From an uncultured Lachnospiraceae bacterium (GTDB taxonomy: Bacteria > Bacillota > Clostridia > Lachnospirales > Lachnospiraceae): a stretch of DNA of 64,000 nucleotides. Under the pieces are notes generated by a model. The model ran no database searches, was not told the origin of the DNA, and saw only the letters and a list, made by a program, of their open reading frames with translations. Within the stretch, counting starts at the first letter, position 1, and every line of letters begins with the position of its first letter. Below, in pieces: positions 1 to 8,501 of this stretch. The stretch lies in contig CAMRSM010000003.1 of NCBI GenBank assembly GCA_947053345.1, positions 1-64,000 on the forward strand, read 5' to 3'. The translations under genes and the position numbers were made by a program.

Positions 1-219
1 CGGCTTATCCGGGAAAATCTTGATCCAAACCTGACCGCCGCGCTTGATATAACGTGTCATGGCGATACGGGCTGCCTCAATCTGATTGGACTTGATCCAT
101 GCCGGCTCCATTGCAATAATACCATACTCGCCGTTCGTGATCTTATTGCCCCTAAGCGCTTTTCCTGTCATGCTGCCACGGAACTGCTTACGACGCTTTA
201 CTCTTTTTGGCATTAACAT
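1..219 (-). CDS. rplP: 50S ribosomal protein L16 (partial, 3' end outside window)
   Basis: This is the N-terminal 73 codons of ribosomal protein L16, a 23S rRNA-binding protein near the peptidyl transferase centre and A-site finger. It starts [15 protein letters not shown], the usual L16 N-terminus, and runs off the left window edge. Its ATG overlaps the rpsC stop by one base (TAATG), so translation is probably coupled. Gene order rpsC-rplP is the normal S10 operon order. The partial status is due to the window, not to damage. Confidence 0.95.
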   Translation of the reverse strand, partial: MLMPKRVKRRKQFRGSMTGKALRGNKITNGEYGIIAMEPAWIKSNQIEAARIAMTRYIKRGGQVWIKIFPDKP

Positions 220-878
220 TATTTATCGCTCCCTTCCTTTTTTGATGCTTTTGTTGGAAGTACTTCACCGTGGTAAATCCAAACCTTAACGCCTACCTTA
301 CCATAAGTCGTGTTTGCCTCTGCAAAGCCATAATCAATATCTGCACGCAGTGTCTGAAGCGGGATGGTTCCCTCATTGTATGCCTCCGAACGGGCCATAT
401 CCGCACCGCCGAGACGGCCGGAAGCAAGCGTCTTGATACCCTTTGCGCCGCCCTTCATGGTTCTGGACATCGCCGACTTCATCGCACGGCGGAAGGACAC
501 ACGGTTCTCGAGCTGTGTCGCGATATTCTCCGCCACAAGCTGGGCATTCAGATCCGGCTTCTTGATTTCCTTGATCTCAAGGTTTAACTTCTTATCGGTA
601 AACTTCGCAAGCTCACCCTTCAAAACCTCGATCTCCGCACCTGCCTTGCCGATGACAACGCCCGGCTTCGCGGTGTAGATGATAATCTTTAATTTGTCGG
701 AAGCGCGCTCGATATCAATCTTCGCGATGGCCGCGCTGTATAATCTCTTCTTGAGATACTTTCTGATCTTGTAATCTTCAACCAAATTATCTGCGAAATC
801 AGCCTCAGCATACCATCTGGAATCCCAGTCGCTGATCACACCGACTCTTAAGCCGTGAGGATTAACTTTCTGTCCCAT
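219..878 (-). CDS. rpsC: 30S ribosomal protein S3
   Basis: Full-length S3 of 219 aa, a head protein of the small subunit at the mRNA entry channel. It opens [16 protein letters not shown] type-II KH domain is visible around residues 40-110, with the GxxG-type loop in [10 protein letters not shown], followed by the C-terminal S3 domain with [11 protein letters not shown]. It is the seventh gene from the rpsJ promoter and is separated from rplV by 11 bases. Nothing is unusual in its sequence. Confidence 0.98.
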   Translation of the reverse strand: MGQKVNPHGLRVGVISDWDSRWYAEADFADNLVEDYKIRKYLKKRLYSAAIAKIDIERASDKLKIIIYTAKPGVVIGKAGAEIEVLKGELAKFTDKKLNLEIKEIKKPDLNAQLVAENIATQLENRVSFRRAMKSAMSRTMKGGAKGIKTLASGRLGGADMARSEAYNEGTIPLQTLRADIDYGFAEANTTYGKVGVKVWIYHGEVLPTKASKKEGSDK

Positions 879-889
879 GATTGTCCTCC

Positions 890-1276
890 TTATCTCTCAT
901 TCAACACAATAGTGATGTGGCTCATTCTCTTTAAGATCCGGTAAGCCCTGCCCTGTGCCCTCGGATGGATCCTCTTCATCGTCGGTGCGCAGTTTGCGTA
1001 GCACTCCTGGATATAAAGCTTTGACGCATCCATACCATTGTTGTTCTCTGCGTTCGCAATCGCTGATTTCAATAATTTCTCTATTAATGTTGAAGCGTAC
1101 CTCGGGTTGTATGCCAAGATACCAAGTGCTGTCGCTACATCCTTGCCTCTGATCGCGTCGAGAACGAAACACGCTTTCTGCACGGAAACTCTCGCGTAGG
1201 AAAGCTTCGCGGACGGTCTGGTATCCTTGTTCGCGTTCCTCTCTCTCTTGATCTGGGATCTATGTCCTTTCGCCAT
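890..1276 (-). CDS. rplV: 50S ribosomal protein L22
   Basis: L22 of 128 aa, which lines the nascent peptide exit tunnel. The signature [15 protein letters not shown] and the C-terminal beta-hairpin [16 protein letters not shown] are present. The ATG has a strong AAAGGAGG site. A 116-base gap separates it from rpsS upstream, longer than the other gaps nearby. That gap holds a small hairpin (AGCAGC/GCTGCT arms near 1325-1346). The macrolide-relevant loop looks intact. Confidence 0.98.
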   Translation of the reverse strand: MAKGHRSQIKRERNANKDTRPSAKLSYARVSVQKACFVLDAIRGKDVATALGILAYNPRYASTLIEKLLKSAIANAENNNGMDASKLYIQECYANCAPTMKRIHPRAQGRAYRILKRMSHITIVLNER

Positions 1277-1392
1277 GGATGAAACCTCCTTTCAAATTTA
1301 AACGGTTCTCCGTTTCTTTAACTTCCAGCAGCCCCAAAATGCTGCTTCTGATCTATCACACAGGCCATGCCCGGACAGCGGAAGGGTGCAGG

Positions 1393-1671
1393 TTACTTCC
1401 TGCCCTTCTTCTCGTCCTTGCCATGCCCACGGAATGTTCTTGTTGCTACAAACTCACCCAGCTTGTGGCCGACCATATCCTCGGTAATATACACCGGGAC
1501 ATGCTTCCTGCCGTCGTAAACAGCGATCGTCAGACCAACCATCTGCGGGAAGATCGTAGAGCGGCGGGACCAGGTCTTGATCACCTGCTTGTCGCCCGAC
1601 TTAACCACCGCGTCAACCTTCTTAAGTAAGTGCTCATCCGCGAACGGTCCCTTTTTTAATGAACGTGCCAT
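1393..1671 (-). CDS. rpsS: 30S ribosomal protein S19
   Basis: S19 of 92 aa, a small-subunit head protein that contacts S13 and the A-site tRNA region. It begins [15 protein letters not shown] and contains the conserved [14 protein letters not shown] stretch and [16 protein letters not shown]. It has a strong GGAGG site upstream of its ATG and lies 21 bases after rplB in the S10 operon. Confidence 0.98.
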   Translation of the reverse strand: MARSLKKGPFADEHLLKKVDAVVKSGDKQVIKTWSRRSTIFPQMVGLTIAVYDGRKHVPVYITEDMVGHKLGEFVATRTFRGHGKDEKKGRK

Positions 1672-1692
1672 ATCGGTTCAACCTCCTTCAAA

Positions 1693-2538
1693 CTATTTCG
1701 TTAATGCCTTGCCGTCGCGTCTTCTCACAATAAGCTTGTTGGACTGCTTATTCTTCTTGCGGGTCTTAAGACCGAGTGCAGGCTTACCCCAAGGTGTTAC
1801 AGGGCCTGGACGACCGATACCGGTCTTGCCCTCACCACCACCGTGCGGATGGTCGTTCGGGTTCATAACGGAACCGCGGACCGTAGGGCGGATACCCATA
1901 TGGCGCTTGCGTCCTGCCTTACCGATATTGATGAGCTCATGGTCAATATTTCCGACCTGGCCAACCGTCGCGCGGCAGATGATCGGAACCATTCTCATTT
2001 CGCCGGACGGCAGACGGAGTGTCGCGTACTTGCCTTCCTTTGCCATCAGCTGTGCCGAATTGCCCGCGGAGCGGACCATCTGGCCGCCCTTGCCAGGGTA
2101 GAGCTCAATGTTGTGGATCTCCGCGCCGACCGGGATGTTCTTCAGCGGCAGGCAGTTCCCAAGCTTCACTTCCGCCGTGTCACCGTTCATCAGGCTGTCG
2201 CCAACCTTTAAGCCGTTCGGTGCGAGGATATATGACTTCTCGCCGTCTGCATAGCAGATCAGGGCGATGTTTGCTGTTCTGTTCGGATCGTACTCGATGG
2301 TAAGGACCTTTGCCGGGATACCGTCTTTCCTTCTCTTAAAATCAACCAGTCTGTATTTTCTTCTTGCCCCGCCGCCGTGGTGCCTTACTGTGATCTTGCC
2401 CTGATTGTTGCGGCCGGCATTCTTCTTCAAAGAAACCGTGAGGGATTTCTCCGGCTTTTTCGCCGTGATCTCCGAGAAATCGGAGCCCGTCATGTTTCTT
2501 CTGGAAGGTGTATATGGGTTATAGGTTTTGATTCCCAT
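1693..2538 (-). CDS. rplB: 50S ribosomal protein L2
   Basis: L2 of 281 aa, needed for subunit association and peptidyl transfer. The start chosen is [15 protein letters not shown], which has an AAAGGAGTAACAATC leader; an in-frame extension to 2574 lacks a suitable site. The functionally important PHGGGEG loop containing the conserved histidine is present near residue 230, and the C-terminal [16 protein letters not shown] tail is typical. It follows rplW in the S10 operon after a roughly 107-base gap. Confidence 0.97.
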   Translation of the reverse strand: MGIKTYNPYTPSRRNMTGSDFSEITAKKPEKSLTVSLKKNAGRNNQGKITVRHHGGGARRKYRLVDFKRRKDGIPAKVLTIEYDPNRTANIALICYADGEKSYILAPNGLKVGDSLMNGDTAEVKLGNCLPLKNIPVGAEIHNIELYPGKGGQMVRSAGNSAQLMAKEGKYATLRLPSGEMRMVPIICRATVGQVGNIDHELINIGKAGRKRHMGIRPTVRGSVMNPNDHPHGGGEGKTGIGRPGPVTPWGKPALGLKTRKKNKQSNKLIVRRRDGKALTK

Positions 2539-2645
2539 GATTGTTACTCCTTTCAATGATAGCTTGTCACGCAATAGCAGACATGGCGTTTGGAGTGGTT
2601 TTCCCGCCTCCTGCAGGAAATGGCCATGCCCTTATCTGCGAAATC

Positions 2646-2945
2646 CTACAGACCCGAGAAAATCTCGATCTCTGCGCTGTCAGCAGTCAGCTGTACGATC
2701 GCTTTCTTCCTCTTCGCGGTCTTTCCGGTGGTGGCACCGCGCCTGCGCGTCTTGCCCGCCACATTCATCGTGTTCACCTTGGCAACTTTCGTGCCTGCAA
2801 ACATCTTCTCGACTGCTTCCTTCACCTGCGTTTTTGTTGCGTCCGGATGAACGGAAAACGTGTACTTCTTCTCGCTCATTGAATTCATCGTCTTCTCCGT
2901 TACGATCGGCGCGAGAATCACATCATAATACTTTAAATCTGCCAT
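2646..2945 (-). CDS. rplW: 50S ribosomal protein L23
   Basis: L23 of 99 aa, located at the tunnel exit and the docking point for trigger factor and SRP. The pattern APIVTEKTMNSMSEKKYTFSV and the NTMNVAGKTRRRG extension are characteristic. Its ATG shares one base with the rplD stop (TAATG), suggesting translational coupling. Confidence 0.97.
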   Translation of the reverse strand: MADLKYYDVILAPIVTEKTMNSMSEKKYTFSVHPDATKTQVKEAVEKMFAGTKVAKVNTMNVAGKTRRRGATTGKTAKRKKAIVQLTADSAEIEIFSGL

Positions 2946-3565
2946 TATGCGTACACCTCCTCAATCTTAGCAACGGCATCCTTCGTGATCACGAGGCTGT
3001 CATACTTCAGGATATCATATACGTTGATCGCATTGAACATCGAAGTCCTTACCCTCGGGATGTTCCTTGCGGAAAGAAGCACCTTCTCATCCTTCTCGCC
3101 GAGAACGATGAGCGCCTTATCAACCTTCAGGTTATTCAGCACGCCCGCCATCTTCTTTGTCTTGATCTCATCCATCGTCAGGGAATCAAGGACATAAATC
3201 TTGTTATCCGCAACCCTGGAGGTCAGTGCGGATTTCACTGCAAATACCTTCTCCTTCTTGTTCATCTTGAAGGAATAGTCCCTCGGCTTCGGGGCGAATA
3301 CAACACCGCCGCCCTTCCACTGCGGAGCCCTTGTGGAACCCTGTCTTGCATGGCCGGTTCCCTTCTGCTTCCACGGCTTCCTGCCGCCGCCGCGCACCTC
3401 GGCGCGTGTCTTCGCGCTCTGCGTACCCTGACGCTTGTTCGCAAGCTGGCTCACAACCGCCATGTGCATCAAATGCATATTTACTTTTACACCGAAGACC
3501 GCATCGTTTAATTCGATCGAGCCGACTTCGTTGCCTTCCATATTATAAACCTTTACATTCGCCAT
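2945..3565 (-). CDS. rplD: 50S ribosomal protein L4
   Basis: L4 of 206 aa. The tunnel-lining loop ([15 protein letters not shown]) is present around residues 65-80. In gammaproteobacteria L4 autoregulates the S10 operon; whether it does so in this lineage cannot be read from the sequence. It overlaps rplW by one base and lies 29 bases after rplC. Confidence 0.97.
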   Translation of the reverse strand: MANVKVYNMEGNEVGSIELNDAVFGVKVNMHLMHMAVVSQLANKRQGTQSAKTRAEVRGGGRKPWKQKGTGHARQGSTRAPQWKGGGVVFAPKPRDYSFKMNKKEKVFAVKSALTSRVADNKIYVLDSLTMDEIKTKKMAGVLNNLKVDKALIVLGEKDEKVLLSARNIPRVRTSMFNAINVYDILKYDSLVITKDAVAKIEEVYA

Positions 3566-3594
3566 TCTAGTCTTCCTCCTTTCCTAAAGAATTC

Positions 3595-4230
3595 TTAGTT
3601 TGCGCTCTTGACCGTCTCTTTGAGCATGACAAGCGCCTTCTTCGGTCCCGGAACAGCACCCTTTACAAGGATTATGTTGTTTTCCGCGTCAACCCGAACC
3701 ACCTCAAGGTTCTGTACGGTAGCCCTCACATGACCCATCTGTCCTGGCATATGCTTGCCCTTGAACACGCGTCCCGGTGTGGTCGCCGGTCCGTTCGAAC
3801 CTGCATGCCTGTGGTATTTGGAACCATGTCCCATCGGTCCCCTGGACAATCCGTGGCGCTTGATCGCACCCTGGAAGCCCTTACCTTTGGTCGTGCCCGT
3901 CGCGTCGATGTGGTCGCCCGCCGCAAAGATATCCACCTTGATCTCCTGGCCTACCTTGTAGTCGGCTGCATTCTCAAACTTGAATTCCCTAAGAAATCTC
4001 CTGTTGGAAACACCCGCTTTCGCGAAATGCCCCTTTCTCGGCTTGTTCACAAGAACATCCCTGATCTCGCCAAAGCCAACCTGCACCGCATTGTAGCCGT
4101 CGGTCTCCACAGTCTTAACCTGTGTTACCGCACATGGGCCAGCCTGCAATACAGTTACCGGAATAAAAATCCCGTTCTCACCGAAGATCTGCGTCATGCC
4201 GATCTTCGTAGCTAAAATAGCTTTCTTCAT
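3595..4230 (-). CDS. rplC: 50S ribosomal protein L3
   Basis: L3 of 211 aa, which reaches to the peptidyl transferase centre. The ATG of [16 protein letters not shown] was chosen because an upstream in-frame GTG lies inside the AGGAGGTG ribosome binding site and cannot serve as start. The loop region [12 protein letters not shown] is normal for the family. The 173-base gap upstream to rpsJ is unusually long for this operon and holds a hairpin. Confidence 0.97.
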   Translation of the reverse strand: MKKAILATKIGMTQIFGENGIFIPVTVLQAGPCAVTQVKTVETDGYNAVQVGFGEIRDVLVNKPRKGHFAKAGVSNRRFLREFKFENAADYKVGQEIKVDIFAAGDHIDATGTTKGKGFQGAIKRHGLSRGPMGHGSKYHRHAGSNGPATTPGRVFKGKHMPGQMGHVRATVQNLEVVRVDAENNIILVKGAVPGPKKALVMLKETVKSAN

Positions 4231-4262
4231 AACTTTTTGCACCTCCTGTTGAATCTACAGCG

Positions 4263-4286
4263 GATCGGTTCGTCACCTCCCCGATC
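4263..4286 (-). promoter_or_regulatory. hairpin in the rpsJ-rplC intergenic region
   Basis: A perfect 6-bp stem GATCGG/CCGATC encloses a 12-base loop. The minus-strand loop reads GGAGGTGACGAA and therefore presents a consensus Shine-Dalgarno-like sequence. It lies 33 bases upstream of the rplC ATG, before the real AGGAGG of rplC. A role in translational control of rplC is inference only. Confidence 0.35.
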
Positions 4287-4403
4287 ATCCTAGATGGTCT
4301 AATACCGGAGTTTCCAATATATAAACCCTAAGGATTCCTACTCTGTTCTGTTTCGATAAAAACGGATCATTTCTGGAACGAAATGATATTGGTTAAGACG
4401 AAC

Positions 4404-4721
4404 CTACTTCGTTTTCATCTTAATGTCGATGTACACGCCGGCAGGCATCTCAAGCCGGTAAAGCACGTCGATCGTCTTCTGCGTCGGGGCAATGATGTCG
4501 ATCAGCCTCTTGTGTGTCCTCTGCTCGAACTGCTCTCTCGAATCCTTGTACTTGTGTACGGCGCGGAGGATCGTAACCACTTCCCTCTTCGTCGGTAACG
4601 GCACCGGACCGCTCACCTTCGTACCCGTTTTCTTTACAGTTTCGATGATCTTTGCAGCGGATGAATCGATCAGCTGGTGATCATATGCCTTCAGCGTAAT
4701 TCTCATTACTTGACTTGCCAT
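4404..4721 (-). CDS. rpsJ: 30S ribosomal protein S10
   Basis: S10 of 105 aa, first gene of the operon and also the NusE subunit of antitermination complexes. The start [19 protein letters not shown] was chosen because AGGAGG lies just upstream; the open frame continues upstream without family similarity. The conserved [11 protein letters not shown] and RTHKRLIDI segments are present. The upstream strong promoter leaves a leader of about 300 nt. Confidence 0.97.
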   Translation of the reverse strand: MASQVMRITLKAYDHQLIDSSAAKIIETVKKTGTKVSGPVPLPTKREVVTILRAVHKYKDSREQFEQRTHKRLIDIIAPTQKTIDVLYRLEMPAGVYIDIKMKTK

Positions 4722-5020
4722 AAAAAAAGTCGCCTCCTTTTCGCACTTAATTGCAGTACGACAAGCGGTGACTGTACACTCACCCGTGTGTTTCGTGACA
4801 GTCGGAAATGAAAAACCCCGGTGTATCCCCCGGTGTTCCTGGCTCATCCCGAAAAGCCGATCGACACGGTTCTTCCGCCGCGGAACTCCTCCGCCGGCAG
4901 AAATATTTATCTGTACAGTGACTTGTCGCCAGTTTATATAACTTGACATTCGCTCCACGGAAAACCTGCCCGCAAAACGGGGCAGCAACCTCACGCTTCT
5001 ACGCTATCAACGTCACAACG
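4722..5020 (-). promoter_or_regulatory. long 5' leader of the S10 operon
   Basis: About 300 nt lie between the predicted transcription start and rpsJ. The leader carries two copies of ACACCGGGG close together (near 4810-4835), then a short T-run, and has no credible gene. Such a length in front of ribosomal genes often signals an autoregulatory RNA. I cannot assign a known leader family by eye. Confidence 0.4.
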
Positions 5021-5026
5021 ACCATT

Positions 5027-5055
5027 ATTATACCTGAGAAGATTTGATAATGCAA
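5027..5055 (-). promoter_or_regulatory. sigma-A promoter of the S10 operon
   Basis: On the minus strand, a -35 TTGCAT (5050-5055) and a -10 TATAAT (5027-5032) are separated by exactly 17 bases. The -35 lies inside the string TGAGAAAGTGCTTGCAT (5050-5066), which recurs at the rpoB promoter with one difference. The spacing and a consensus -10 suggest a strong promoter, as expected for ribosomal genes. Confidence 0.85.
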
Positions 5056-5301
5056 GCACTTTCTCAAATTTTTGCCAGATTTGCCAAACAAAAATTAACG
5101 AAATTTTAACCGTCTTTTTGTGCAAAACATACAAAAGCACAGAAATGCATCCCCTGAAGCCTTTCAAGCCCTATTGCGTAACATGCCATCCTGTTCTTTG
5201 GGAGATGTCGGGGGAAAGTAGTCATATTTTCGCGCCCTTTGCAAAAAAATTCCACTCGCCCCTTGGCAGTCTGACCCATCGGAACGGACATAGAACGGGG
5301 A

Positions 5302-5330
5302 TTGTATCTGGCAGGAAAACGTGCTATACT
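5302..5330 (+). promoter_or_regulatory. sigma-A promoter of the DUF1963-like gene
   Basis: TTGTAT (5302-5307) and TATACT (5325-5330) are spaced by 17 bases, about 95 bases upstream of the ATG at 5426. It is divergent from the S10 operon promoter. Confidence 0.65.
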
Positions 5331-5425
5331 TGAATTCATAAACGAACCGGCAAAACGGATATGAATTGTATTACAGCCAAACGAAGTGAAGTGATACAAT
5401 TCTTGCTAAAGGAAGTGAACAAAAA

Positions 5426-6046
5426 ATGAAAACTTACAAAATAGATACTTTTATACCCCAAAGTATAGGTAGTAGTGAACGATATGCAACAAGATTCGGC
5501 GGACAACCGGATTGGATTGCCGCTCCCCAATGGCCGGTCAGCCTTCCGTGGAATAGCCGTCCATTAAAGTTTATAGGGCAGATACGGTTAAATGACTTTA
5601 ATAGTGAATTGAAAGATTTGATTTTAGCATATATTTTTATGACACAGCCGGAAGATAAGACTGACCCGTTTTTCGACCCGGATATAATTTATCCTGATGG
5701 GGGTGAAAATGCGATTATTATTCAACCTGATGGAAAAATCCCAGAATATATTCATACAGAAAATTTTTTTGTTGGTCCAACCGTAGATCGTGAAACTATA
5801 TGGATACCTCAAACAACCGAAAGTGAAGAAATGGTCACCACGGAATTTAAGCAATTCGATGTAGACAAATTTTGCGGTATCCCTGCCTTTTTCCAAAACA
5901 GTATAGTTGGACCTGATGATATACTATTATTACAGCTACATACAAATTGGTTGCCATTTTATATAAACGGTGGAGGGGAACCTACAATGTTTGCATTTCT
6001 CAATGGCAAGAAAGATGGAGGCTTTATCCTGATCGAAGATATGTAA
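5426..6046 (+). CDS. DUF1963 (YwqG-like) family protein
   Basis: A 206-aa soluble protein. The segment RFGGQPDWIAAPQWPVS followed by LKFIGQIRL, and the C-terminal GGEPTMFAFLNGKKDGGFIL, match the layout of DUF1963/YwqG proteins, whose function is unknown. The ATG follows an AGGAAGTG site. Base composition is visibly more AT-rich than in the flanking ribosomal and sugar genes. It stands alone between the S10 promoter and a probable mobile-element fragment, so horizontal arrival is plausible but not shown. Confidence 0.6.
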   Translation: MKTYKIDTFIPQSIGSSERYATRFGGQPDWIAAPQWPVSLPWNSRPLKFIGQIRLNDFNSELKDLILAYIFMTQPEDKTDPFFDPDIIYPDGGENAIIIQPDGKIPEYIHTENFFVGPTVDRETIWIPQTTESEEMVTTEFKQFDVDKFCGIPAFFQNSIVGPDDILLLQLHTNWLPFYINGGGEPTMFAFLNGKKDGGFILIEDM

Positions 6047-6087
6047 CACTTACAACTTCCGGTTTATCGGTAGGATGAAAAGCTAAA

Positions 6088-6129
6088 ACAGGGCGGCAAA
6101 ATTGTCAAGACCTGTTGCCGCCGCCCTGT
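6088..6129 (-). terminator. hairpin terminator downstream of the relaxase-like fragment
   Basis: A perfect 10-bp inverted repeat (ACAGGGCGGC at 6088-6097, GCCGCCCTGT at 6120-6129) has a 22-base loop. On the minus strand it is followed by TTTTAGCTTTT, so it can end leftward transcription. It can also separate the converging DUF1963-like gene. Confidence 0.55.
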
Positions 6130-6132
6130 CTG

Positions 6133-6330
6133 TTATCGTTCCATATCCTGCGTCCAGAGGGGTTGCCGTTCCTGCCGTAACATACTGTAAACATTCTTTC
6201 GGATTTTCCCGGCCTCTTTCACTTCCCCTTCCAATGCAAGATACCGCCGGTTGAGCGTTTCCCTCCCGGCGGTCAGTCTGGCGTGCTCCGCTTTCCATGC
6301 CCTTGTTGGAATGGTAATCTTAGCGCTCAT
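6133..6330 (-). pseudogene. C-terminal remnant of a relaxase/mobilization protein
   Basis: A 65-aa open stretch reading ITIPTRAWKAEHARLTAG, then RRYLALEGEVKEAGKIRK, then NVYSMLRQERQ and ending DMER. From memory, this pattern (IPTxxWKAEH, EVKEAExIRKxVYSxLRQE, final DMER) is how relaxases of Lachnospiraceae integrative elements end. Only the tail is present. Its frame continues upstream without a break to the GH42 stop codon at 6367-6369, so no independent start is credible and the shown ATG is arbitrary. I read it as a scar of a lost mobile element. Confidence 0.4.
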
Positions 6331-6366
6331 CGCTTTTTCGGCAAAGCGGCACCACTGCCATCCTCC

Positions 6367-8343
6367 TCAGGCTTCCGTGTTCTCCGCATTCTCCACATCA
6401 CTGCGCTCGACCTGCATCTCGAACGGCTGCAGGCATACTTCCCTGCCGTCAAGCACGAACTGCTGTGTTTCCCCCGTATTATTAAATATGAAACGAGCCG
6501 CGGCATCCTCCCCCGTGCGCGTGGTGATCTCAATATGGTCCGGCAGGCCCTCGATGTATTCCACACCGCATTTTTGCAGGATCCCCCGCAGAAGATGTAC
6601 ATACATCTCCCGCTCGCCGACCGTCCCGACATAATATACCGTACCGCTTCCATACCGGTTTTCGGTAATTGCCGCACTTCCTTTATAAAATTCGCTTTCG
6701 TAGCTGGCGAGCACCCTTGTCTCTTCCCCTTCCGGCTTTAAAATATCGCACCACTGCTTCGCCCGGTACACATTGCCGTCCGAAAATTTCACCAGCACAC
6801 TGTCATATCCTACCGGGTCGTACTCCAGGACGCGGCATCCCGTAAGCCCCCGGTAAGCGGCAGGCAATGGCTCCATAATACAGTTATTGTACGCATCCTT
6901 TACGCCGCTGCGGTTCGTAAAGACCACTGTCCCCCCTTTCTCCACAAAGGAATACAGTTTTTCTACCACTTCCGGATCCGTCACATACATCTGCGGTGCG
7001 ATCACAAGCTTATAACCTGAAAGAACCTCCCGCTCCCCGACGATGTCGATGTTCAGCCCATATTTCATGAGTGCCTCGTGGAAGAGCTTGGGCTGCTCAA
7101 GATAATACATCCCGTTTGTCTGCGGCTGGATCTTAAAGGCGTACTCATTATCCGCAGAATACAGGATGGCAACCTCCGCCCTGATCTGCGTGCCTTCAAA
7201 GACCTTAAGCCCTTCCGCCGCCCCGGCAAGCTTCTCAAACTCCGCAAATCGCCTGCCCGGCACATTGGAGTGGTCGATCAGCCCGTGCCAGTACATCTCC
7301 GCACCGGAAACAGCCGTCCGCCACCGGAAATGCACGACCGCGTCCGCGCCGTGGGCAAACGCCTGCAGCGAATACCCGGAGAGCATCCCCGGATACGGTG
7401 TGCGCACCATCGGCGACCAGCAGCCCGGTCCCCCGGAAAGTTCCTCCATTACGCAGAAGCCCTGCCGCTTCACCCCGCGCATCAAATCCAGGTGGAACGC
7501 GTGGGAGTAAAACTGCCCCGCATCTTCCGGCAGCTTTGTCGGCGGGTAATTGTCAAAGGAAACAAAATCAAGTCCCGCAAAGGTTTTATAAAAATCCGGC
7601 ATATTCTCGCAGAACCAGACATTGGTCGTAATTTTTGCCCCCGGACAGTTCCGGCGGATGATGTCTGCCTGAAAGTCAACATATGCGATCATGTCGTCGG
7701 AAGCAAAACGGTTAAAATCAAGCATGTAGGCAGGATTTAACCACGCGGCAGGATACGTGCCGAGCGGCGGGTCAATCTGCTCCCAAGAGGAATACTCCCC
7801 GCTCCAGACCTCATTCCCGTAAAGCCTGTTGATGGTGTCCAGATCACCGTACTTCTTTTTCAGCCACGCACGGTACTTCTCCGTACATCGTCCGCAAAAA
7901 CAGAAATTTGCTTCCAGTTCATTGTCAATCTGCCATGCCACCACCGTCTCTTCCCGGGCATAGCGTTTCGTCATCCGCTCGATGATCTCACCCGCGCGGC
8001 GCAGAAAACCCGGATGGTTGTAGCAGCGGTGCCCGCGGATCCCGATCGGGCTGACCCGCCCGTCCCGCCCCACCGGCACGGCATCCGGATATTTCTCAAC
8101 AAGCCAGCGCGGCGGGCAGTTTGTCGGTGTGCCGAGAATGACTTTGATGCCCCTCTCCTTAAAAATGCCGATGATCTCATCCAGCCATCCAAACGCATAC
8201 TCCCCCTCGCGCGGCTCTAACCTGCTCCACGCAAACTCCGCCATGCGCACGAGCTTCACGCCCGTCTTCTGCATCAGATCCGCATCCGGAACCCAGAGTT
8301 CCTTCCCCCAATGCTCCGGATAGTAGTCCACTCCGATTATCAT
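6367..8343 (-). CDS. beta-galactosidase, glycoside hydrolase family 42
   Basis: A 658-aa GH42 enzyme that hydrolyses terminal beta-D-galactosides. It has no signal peptide and is probably cytoplasmic. It starts MIIGVDYYPEHWGKELW, as the family does. The acid/base glutamate is E142 in IDNELEANF, the nucleophile is E300 in FCVMEELSG, and C107, C148, C150 and C153 form the family zinc-cluster pattern. A trimerisation/beta-sandwich part follows from about residue 400. The ATG has a GGAGGAAATC site. An inverted-repeat terminator just upstream isolates it from the methyltransferase gene. The exact substrate (lactose or plant galactan) is not visible. Confidence 0.93.
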   Translation of the reverse strand: MIIGVDYYPEHWGKELWVPDADLMQKTGVKLVRMAEFAWSRLEPREGEYAFGWLDEIIGIFKERGIKVILGTPTNCPPRWLVEKYPDAVPVGRDGRVSPIGIRGHRCYNHPGFLRRAGEIIERMTKRYAREETVVAWQIDNELEANFCFCGRCTEKYRAWLKKKYGDLDTINRLYGNEVWSGEYSSWEQIDPPLGTYPAAWLNPAYMLDFNRFASDDMIAYVDFQADIIRRNCPGAKITTNVWFCENMPDFYKTFAGLDFVSFDNYPPTKLPEDAGQFYSHAFHLDLMRGVKRQGFCVMEELSGGPGCWSPMVRTPYPGMLSGYSLQAFAHGADAVVHFRWRTAVSGAEMYWHGLIDHSNVPGRRFAEFEKLAGAAEGLKVFEGTQIRAEVAILYSADNEYAFKIQPQTNGMYYLEQPKLFHEALMKYGLNIDIVGEREVLSGYKLVIAPQMYVTDPEVVEKLYSFVEKGGTVVFTNRSGVKDAYNNCIMEPLPAAYRGLTGCRVLEYDPVGYDSVLVKFSDGNVYRAKQWCDILKPEGEETRVLASYESEFYKGSAAITENRYGSGTVYYVGTVGEREMYVHLLRGILQKCGVEYIEGLPDHIEITTRTGEDAAARFIFNNTGETQQFVLDGREVCLQPFEMQVERSDVENAENTEA

Positions 8344-8364
8344 GATTTCCTCCTTCCCCGCTTA

Positions 8365-8407
8365 CTGCGTTAAAAGTGCCGCATGTCTTGCGGCACTTTT
8401 AACGCAG
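8365..8407. terminator. 18-bp perfect inverted repeat, probable bidirectional terminator
   Basis: Arms CTGCGTTAAAAGTGCCGC (8365-8382) and its exact complement (8390-8407) flank a 7-base loop. The inner GTGCCGC/GCGGCAC stem is bordered by AAAA and TTTT, the layout of an intrinsic terminator readable from both strands. It lies between the methyltransferase stop and the beta-galactosidase start. An operator function is the alternative. Confidence 0.55.
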
Positions 8408-8501
8408 CAGTTGTCCGTGGGCACACTGCAAACAAACAGTCTATTTCCTGCCATTCTCCATGTTCGGCAGCCGTACCCGGAAATATCGCCGCACGGAATC
8501 C

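Noticed and set aside
6083-6298. Second minus-strand frame overlapping the relaxase-like tail
   Set aside because: It has no family likeness and lies in a different frame from the recognisable VYSMLRQE segment.
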